Assembly (NCBI RefSeq): GCF_001043005.1
Contig: NZ_JYKZ01000008.1
Coordinates: 1-64,000 of the forward strand
Direction: 5' to 3'
Length of the DNA stretch: 64,000 bases
Source: Pseudomonas psychrophila
GTDB lineage: Bacteria; Pseudomonadota; Gammaproteobacteria; Pseudomonadales; Pseudomonadaceae
Translations under genes and position numbers: made by a program
Part shown: piece after piece, positions 60,161 through 64,000 of the stretch
Position numbering within the stretch: the first letter of the stretch is position 1
Layout: every line of letters begins with the position of its first letter
The notes under the pieces: generated by a model
Seen by the model: only the letters and a program-made list of their open reading frames with translations
What the model was told of the DNA's origin: nothing
Databases searched by the model: none

Positions 60161-61228
60161 TTAGCCTTGCGACAGCAATTGACGAAGGTCCATGACCGCC
60201 GCGTTGGCGCGGGAAATGTAGTTGGCCATGACCAGCGAGTGGTTAGCCAGAACGCCATAGCCGCTGCCGTTCAGGATCATTGGGCTCCATACCGGCTCTT
60301 GAGCCGCTTCCAGCTCGCGGATGATCTGACGCACACTCACCGTAGCGTTCTTCTTGGCCAGCACATCGGCGAAGTCCACTTCAATGGCCCGCAGCAAGTG
60401 CGACAAGGCCCAGGCTTGGCCACGTGCTTCGTAGAACACGTTATCGATCTGCATCCACGGTGTTTCGACCACTTCTTCGTCAACCACCGGCACCTGGCCA
60501 GGTTGCAAGGACTCAGTCTTCAAGGCGCTATTAAGCTTTACCCGCCCGACACTGGCCGACAGGCGTTGCGACAACGAACCCAACCGCGTGCCCACATCGC
60601 CCAGCCAGTTATTCAGGTTATCGGCGCGGGCATAGAACAGTGCGTTTTTCTGATTAGGGTCAGACAGACGCGCCTGATAGCGGCTCAGGGAGTTAATACC
60701 TTCCTGATATTCAGACTCGCTGGACGGCAACATCCAGCTCTTGTTGTCGAAGTTGAAGCGCGGCTCAGCCTTGGCCAGGTCCGCGTCTTCCGCCGATTGC
60801 GACTGCGAGCGGGCGAAGTCTTTACGCAAGGCTCGGGTCAGGTCGCGCACTTGCACCAGAACGCCGTATTCCCAGCTTGGGATGTTGTCCAGAAAAATGC
60901 CCGGTGGAAGACGGTCATTGGACAGGTAACCACCCGATTTGCTGAGCAATGTACCGGCCACGGTCTTGAGGGTTTCGACGGTGGTAAAGCCCGGCACCAT
61001 CTGCTTGCCTTCTTTCTCGGCCGCCATCTGGGCGTTTTGCTGCACAGGGAACAGGTCCGGTTCCTGGCTCCAGTACCAGCCCACGCCCAGGTTCACCACG
61101 ATAAAAATCGCCACCAGGACCGCGATCGAGCGGCTCAGCAGAATGCTTTTGAAATAGCCACGCGACTGTGTTTTCGTCTCTTTGACCGACTCGCGGGCAC
61201 TGCCCTCACGTTTTTTCCAGTCCAGCAT
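60161..61228 (-). CDS. DUF2333 family inner-membrane protein
   Basis: This 355-residue protein has a single membrane segment at about 33-55 (IAVLVAIFIVVNLGVGWYW) and a long periplasmic domain, WSQEPDLFPVQ onward. It matches DUF2333 from pseudomonads (PA4842 neighbour of speA-type blocks). Function unknown. It is first in a two-gene operon with the Nudix hydrolase. Confidence 0.88.
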   Translation of the reverse strand: MLDWKKREGSARESVKETKTQSRGYFKSILLSRSIAVLVAIFIVVNLGVGWYWSQEPDLFPVQQNAQMAAEKEGKQMVPGFTTVETLKTVAGTLLSKSGGYLSNDRLPPGIFLDNIPSWEYGVLVQVRDLTRALRKDFARSQSQSAEDADLAKAEPRFNFDNKSWMLPSSESEYQEGINSLSRYQARLSDPNQKNALFYARADNLNNWLGDVGTRLGSLSQRLSASVGRVKLNSALKTESLQPGQVPVVDEEVVETPWMQIDNVFYEARGQAWALSHLLRAIEVDFADVLAKKNATVSVRQIIRELEAAQEPVWSPMILNGSGYGVLANHSLVMANYISRANAAVMDLRQLLSQG

Positions 61229-61282
61229 GGCTATGTCCTTTCATATGCTTGATTCAACGGTTCGACCACAACCCTAACCCAT

Positions 61283-61299
61283 CGTGCCTTGGGGGCACG
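61283..61299. repeat. small inverted repeat in the DUF2333/gcbA gap
   Basis: CGTGCC and GGCACG at 61283-61299 form a 6-bp hairpin followed by GTTTT on the plus strand. It lies in the 266-bp gap between the divergent genes. A role is not clear; no gene was found in the gap. Confidence 0.4.
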
Positions 61300-61494
61300 G
61301 TTTTAAATCCAGGCCAGGCTTCCTGCCGTAACGCAGGGGCCATTTACGCCCGGCACTATAGAACAAGCACGCAGACGATGGGCAAAATGGCTGCCCGTGA
61401 GTTAATTTCAAGGAGAAACTCGAACATTTGAAACGAGCTGCTAGCATAGAGCCACTATTCAATTTCAGCATGCTCCCTAACCAGCAGCCAGGAT

Positions 61495-63138
61495 ATGACA
61501 GAGCAAGAAGACCCCAGTCGCGAACGCCTGAAAAATCACTTTGCCCAGCGGGTCACGCATCAGGCACGCCAGATCCTTGAGCTCTGGCAACGTTTACAAG
61601 CCAATGAATGGTCGCCTACCAGCCTGGCTGAACTCGACGACGCCAACTTGCGCCTGCTGCGGTTTGCCAAACGCTTTGAACAGCCGGAGCACACCGAGCT
61701 GGCCCGGGCGATCAACGTTGCGCTGCAAGACATGGCCGCCAATCAGAGCCGCCTGAGCAGCCAGCTCATCACTGAGCTCAACCGTTTGATGCAGCGTCTG
61801 TCGCGCACCGGCCTGCGCCAGGGCGATGTAGACGTCAACATCCGCCTGCCTGCGCTGCGCAAGCCGGTGTATATCCTGCTGCTGGATCTGGAACGGGCGG
61901 ACCGCCTGGCCAGGCAACTGGAGTTTTTCGAGCTTACGGCACAAGCGTTCAGCAGCCCGACCGCCTTTCGCCACGCCATGGCCGAGCGCCATCCGGCCGC
62001 CATTGTGATGGACGTTGATTTTGGCGGTCCGGGCCTGGGTCTGGAACTGGCTGCTGAAGCCCAGGTCGGCCTGGAGCAAAAGCTGCCGCTGCTGTTTTTC
62101 AGCCTGCATGAAACCGATACCCCGACGCGCCTGGCCGCCGTGCGCGCAGGCGGGCAAGCGTTTATGACCGGCACCCTCGAAGCCTCAAGCCTGATGGAAA
62201 AAATCGAGGTGCTGACCTGTGTCGCTCAGTACGAGCCATACAAAGTGCTGATTATTGACGACTCCCGAGCACAGGCGCTGCACACCGAACGCTTGCTCAA
62301 TGGCGCAGGCATTGTCACCCGCACCCTGATCGACCCGATTCAGACCATGGCCGAGCTTGCAGACTTTCAGCCGGACCTGATCATCCTCGATATGTATATG
62401 CCCAGCTGTACAGGCACCGAACTGGCCAAAGTCATCCGCCATAACGACCGTTATGTGAGTGTGCCGATCATTTACCTGTCTGCCGAAGACGACATGGACA
62501 AGCAACTCGATGCCATGAGTGAAGGCGGCGATGATTTCCTGACCAAACCCATCCAGCCCCGCCATCTGATCACCACAGTGCGCAACCGCGCCGCTCGCGC
62601 CCGCCACCTCAAGGCGCGAATGGTGCGTGACAGCCTGACCGGGCTTTATAACCACACCCATATCCTGCAATTGCTCGAAGACTGCACCTTTCGCGCACGC
62701 CGTGAAAATCGCCCCCTGAGTTTTGCAATGCTCGACCTGGATCACTTCAAACACGTCAACGATGGCTACGGCCACCCCATGGGCGACCGGGTGATCAAAA
62801 GTCTGGCGCTGTTTCTCAAGCAACGCCTGCGTAAAACCGACTTTATTGGCCGATATGGCGGTGAAGAGTTTGCGATCGTGATGCCCGATACCGATCAAGA
62901 GTCGGCCTACAAGGTGCTCAATCAGATTCGACAACGCTTTTCCGAGATTCATTACCCCGCCCAGCCAGCAGATCTGTCGTGCTCGTTCAGCGCCGGCGTG
63001 GTGCAAATGCAGGGCGAGGCCGACAGCCTGCTGATGGCCTCCCAGGCCGACGAGGCGCTGTACCGGGCCAAGAACAGCGGCCGCAATCAAGTGCAGCGGT
63101 TCTCCCACATAAGGCCAATTGCCACTATTTGCTCGTAA
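61495..63138 (+). CDS. gcbA: REC-REC-GGDEF diguanylate cyclase response regulator
   Basis: This 547-residue protein has an N-terminal helical region, a degenerate receiver at about 120-240 and a second receiver at about 245-360 (VLIIDDSRAQALH; phosphoacceptor Asp in LIILDMYMPS). The C-terminal GGDEF domain has the active GGEEF loop and an allosteric RxxD site five residues before it (RKTDFIGRYGGEEF). It makes cyclic di-GMP. In pseudomonads this is GcbA/PA4843, next to the ctpL chemoreceptor gene as here, tied to surface attachment and dispersal. Confidence 0.9.
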   Translation: MTEQEDPSRERLKNHFAQRVTHQARQILELWQRLQANEWSPTSLAELDDANLRLLRFAKRFEQPEHTELARAINVALQDMAANQSRLSSQLITELNRLMQRLSRTGLRQGDVDVNIRLPALRKPVYILLLDLERADRLARQLEFFELTAQAFSSPTAFRHAMAERHPAAIVMDVDFGGPGLGLELAAEAQVGLEQKLPLLFFSLHETDTPTRLAAVRAGGQAFMTGTLEASSLMEKIEVLTCVAQYEPYKVLIIDDSRAQALHTERLLNGAGIVTRTLIDPIQTMAELADFQPDLIILDMYMPSCTGTELAKVIRHNDRYVSVPIIYLSAEDDMDKQLDAMSEGGDDFLTKPIQPRHLITTVRNRAARARHLKARMVRDSLTGLYNHTHILQLLEDCTFRARRENRPLSFAMLDLDHFKHVNDGYGHPMGDRVIKSLALFLKQRLRKTDFIGRYGGEEFAIVMPDTDQESAYKVLNQIRQRFSEIHYPAQPADLSCSFSAGVVQMQGEADSLLMASQADEALYRAKNSGRNQVQRFSHIRPIATICS

Positions 63139-63148
63139 CCCCCGCTTC

Positions 63149-63166
63149 CCGTCATACCGCTGTAAC
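63149..63166 (+). promoter_or_regulatory. PHO box upstream of the ctpL-type chemoreceptor gene
   Basis: CCGTCATACCGCTGTAAC fits the PhoB consensus CTGTCATNNNNCTGTCAY at most positions. It has two half-sites 11 bp apart, with a plausible -10 (TAACTT) about 10 bp downstream. It lies about 53 bp before the ATG. CtpL of P. aeruginosa mediates phosphate taxis, consistent with phosphate control. Confidence 0.65.
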
Positions 63167-63218
63167 GTAAGTGCAATAACTTCTGCCGCTTCTGACTGTG
63201 TCGTAGGCAACATTCCAC

Positions 63219-64000
63219 ATGCGCCTGAAGCTGCTAACCAACCTCAATACACTGTTGCTGGTCGCCGTGTGCCTCGCCCTTGGCGCAACCTTGTGGTGGT
63301 CTCAACAGGCACTGGAACGGCCTTTCCTGTTGATGGAGCGCTACCTCAGCCTCTCACAGCAGTTCCAGAATAAAGTGGCACGCAACATCGAAGACTACCT
63401 GGCCAGCGGCGATGCCCTGCGCCTGAGTGATGCCAACAGCGCCCTGGACACGCTCAAGACCGAACTCGAGCCTTTACCACCGGCACTGGCTGATGCGCTG
63501 CGCCCCAGCCTTGAAAACCTGAGCACCTACAGCAACACGCAATTACTGGCCGCCGGTAAATTGGCCGGTGATCCACAGGCCTTACTGCTGCAAGCCGAAC
63601 GCGAGCTGGGCGCCAGCCTCGAACAACTCAGTCAGTACGCCAGCGATGGGGCTTCACCGCAGGCCCGCGCCTATCTGCCTTTGTTGTTTGGCGCCTCGCA
63701 ACACTTGGCCAAGCTGTCTCTTGGCCGCGACAAACTGGTCAGCAGCGGGCGCAGTGAACTGGCCGGCGACGTGGCGCGTGAACTGGACGGCATTGAGCGC
63801 CAGGCCAGACAAATCGACGCCCTGCCCCTGCTCGGTGTGAGCAGCAACAGCGCTTCGGGCACCGACGACTTTGCCGCCATGATGGGGCTTGAATCCGCCG
63901 CCACAGCCCAGGCCGAAGACGCCGGGATTGGCCTCAAGCGCGAACTCAACAGCCTGTTGAGCCGCTACCCGGCCGAACTCAAGCGCACTCAGAACCAGAT
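63219..64000 (+). CDS. ctpL: methyl-accepting chemotaxis protein CtpL, 5' part
   Basis: The open frame runs from ATG 63219 to the window edge, 260 codons without a stop. The N-terminus is a membrane segment (LNTLLLVAVCLALGATLWW) followed by a long helical periplasmic ligand-binding region, consistent with a helical bimodular-type sensor. The HAMP and signalling domains lie outside the window. The position after gcbA and the PHO box both point to CtpL, the phosphate-taxis receptor. Exact ligand is inferred. Confidence 0.82.
   Translation, partial: MRLKLLTNLNTLLLVAVCLALGATLWWSQQALERPFLLMERYLSLSQQFQNKVARNIEDYLASGDALRLSDANSALDTLKTELEPLPPALADALRPSLENLSTYSNTQLLAAGKLAGDPQALLLQAERELGASLEQLSQYASDGASPQARAYLPLLFGASQHLAKLSLGRDKLVSSGRSELAGDVARELDGIERQARQIDALPLLGVSSNSASGTDDFAAMMGLESAATAQAEDAGIGLKRELNSLLSRYPAELKRTQNQ

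Overview
The window is chromosomal DNA of a Pseudomonas, most likely from the P. fluorescens/P. fragi side of the genus. The evidence is the rRNA leader at the left edge, gene orders also known from P. aeruginosa (a Tad/Flp locus with pprA-pprB-fppA, and a speA / SUI1 factor / Nudix / DUF2333 / gcbA / ctpL block), and many Pseudomonas REP palindromes built on GTGGGAGCGGGCTTGC-type sequence. No tRNA, CRISPR array, insertion sequence or prophage was seen. Species-level assignment was not possible.

Layout. 1-500: promoters and leader of an rRNA operon running leftwards out of the window (three promoters, boxA). 0.5-5.3 kb: beta-alanine catabolism (aminotransferase plus CoA-acylating semialdehyde dehydrogenase) with a divergent LysR regulator and a RutR-type TetR regulator. 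5.3-11.4 kb: housekeeping and accessory enzymes (YigZ, short-chain dehydrogenase, adenine deaminase, LysR/zinc-type alcohol dehydrogenase pair, a 56-residue protein whose ribosome binding site lies in a hairpin, a Bcr/CflA efflux pump). 11.5-15.2 kb: copper homeostasis (copZ, a small exported protein, copA, cueR) with two CueR-type promoters. 15.2-19 kb: sulfide detoxification (persulfide-sensing ArsR repressor, phosphatase-like/SQR fusion, persulfide dioxygenase-like hydrolase, TauE/SafE exporter). 19-28.3 kb: RIO kinase, AraC/SBF transporter pair, a thiolase/FabG4/MaoC fatty-acyl module, MazG-like and CmoM enzymes, and two DUF4136 lipoproteins.

28.3-47.2 kb is the most distinctive region: a complete Tad (Flp pilus) locus with its two-component system. 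It holds tadG, pprA, a TadE-like pseudopilin, fppA, pprB, then the leftward operon rcpC-rcpA-tadZ-A-B-C-D-DUF3613, the divergent flp prepilin and a receiver-only regulator. A TpsB-type outer-membrane transporter and a glycine-rich lipoprotein follow. A 15-base element, GGATTAAYACYTTGT, lies upstream of pprB and flp, and close variants lie upstream of tadG and the glycine-rich gene. I propose it as a binding site of the PprB regulon; this is the main novelty candidate.

47.5-56.7 kb: envelope genes (pbpC, a small membrane protein, a 1629-residue alpha-2-macroglobulin lipoprotein with its thioester motif, a MATE exporter). 56.8-64 kb: speA, a SUI1-family factor, Nudix hydrolase, DUF2333 protein, a diguanylate cyclase response regulator, and the 5' part of a chemoreceptor gene preceded by a good PHO box. 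Gene functions come from recognised motifs and family memory; no database search was run.
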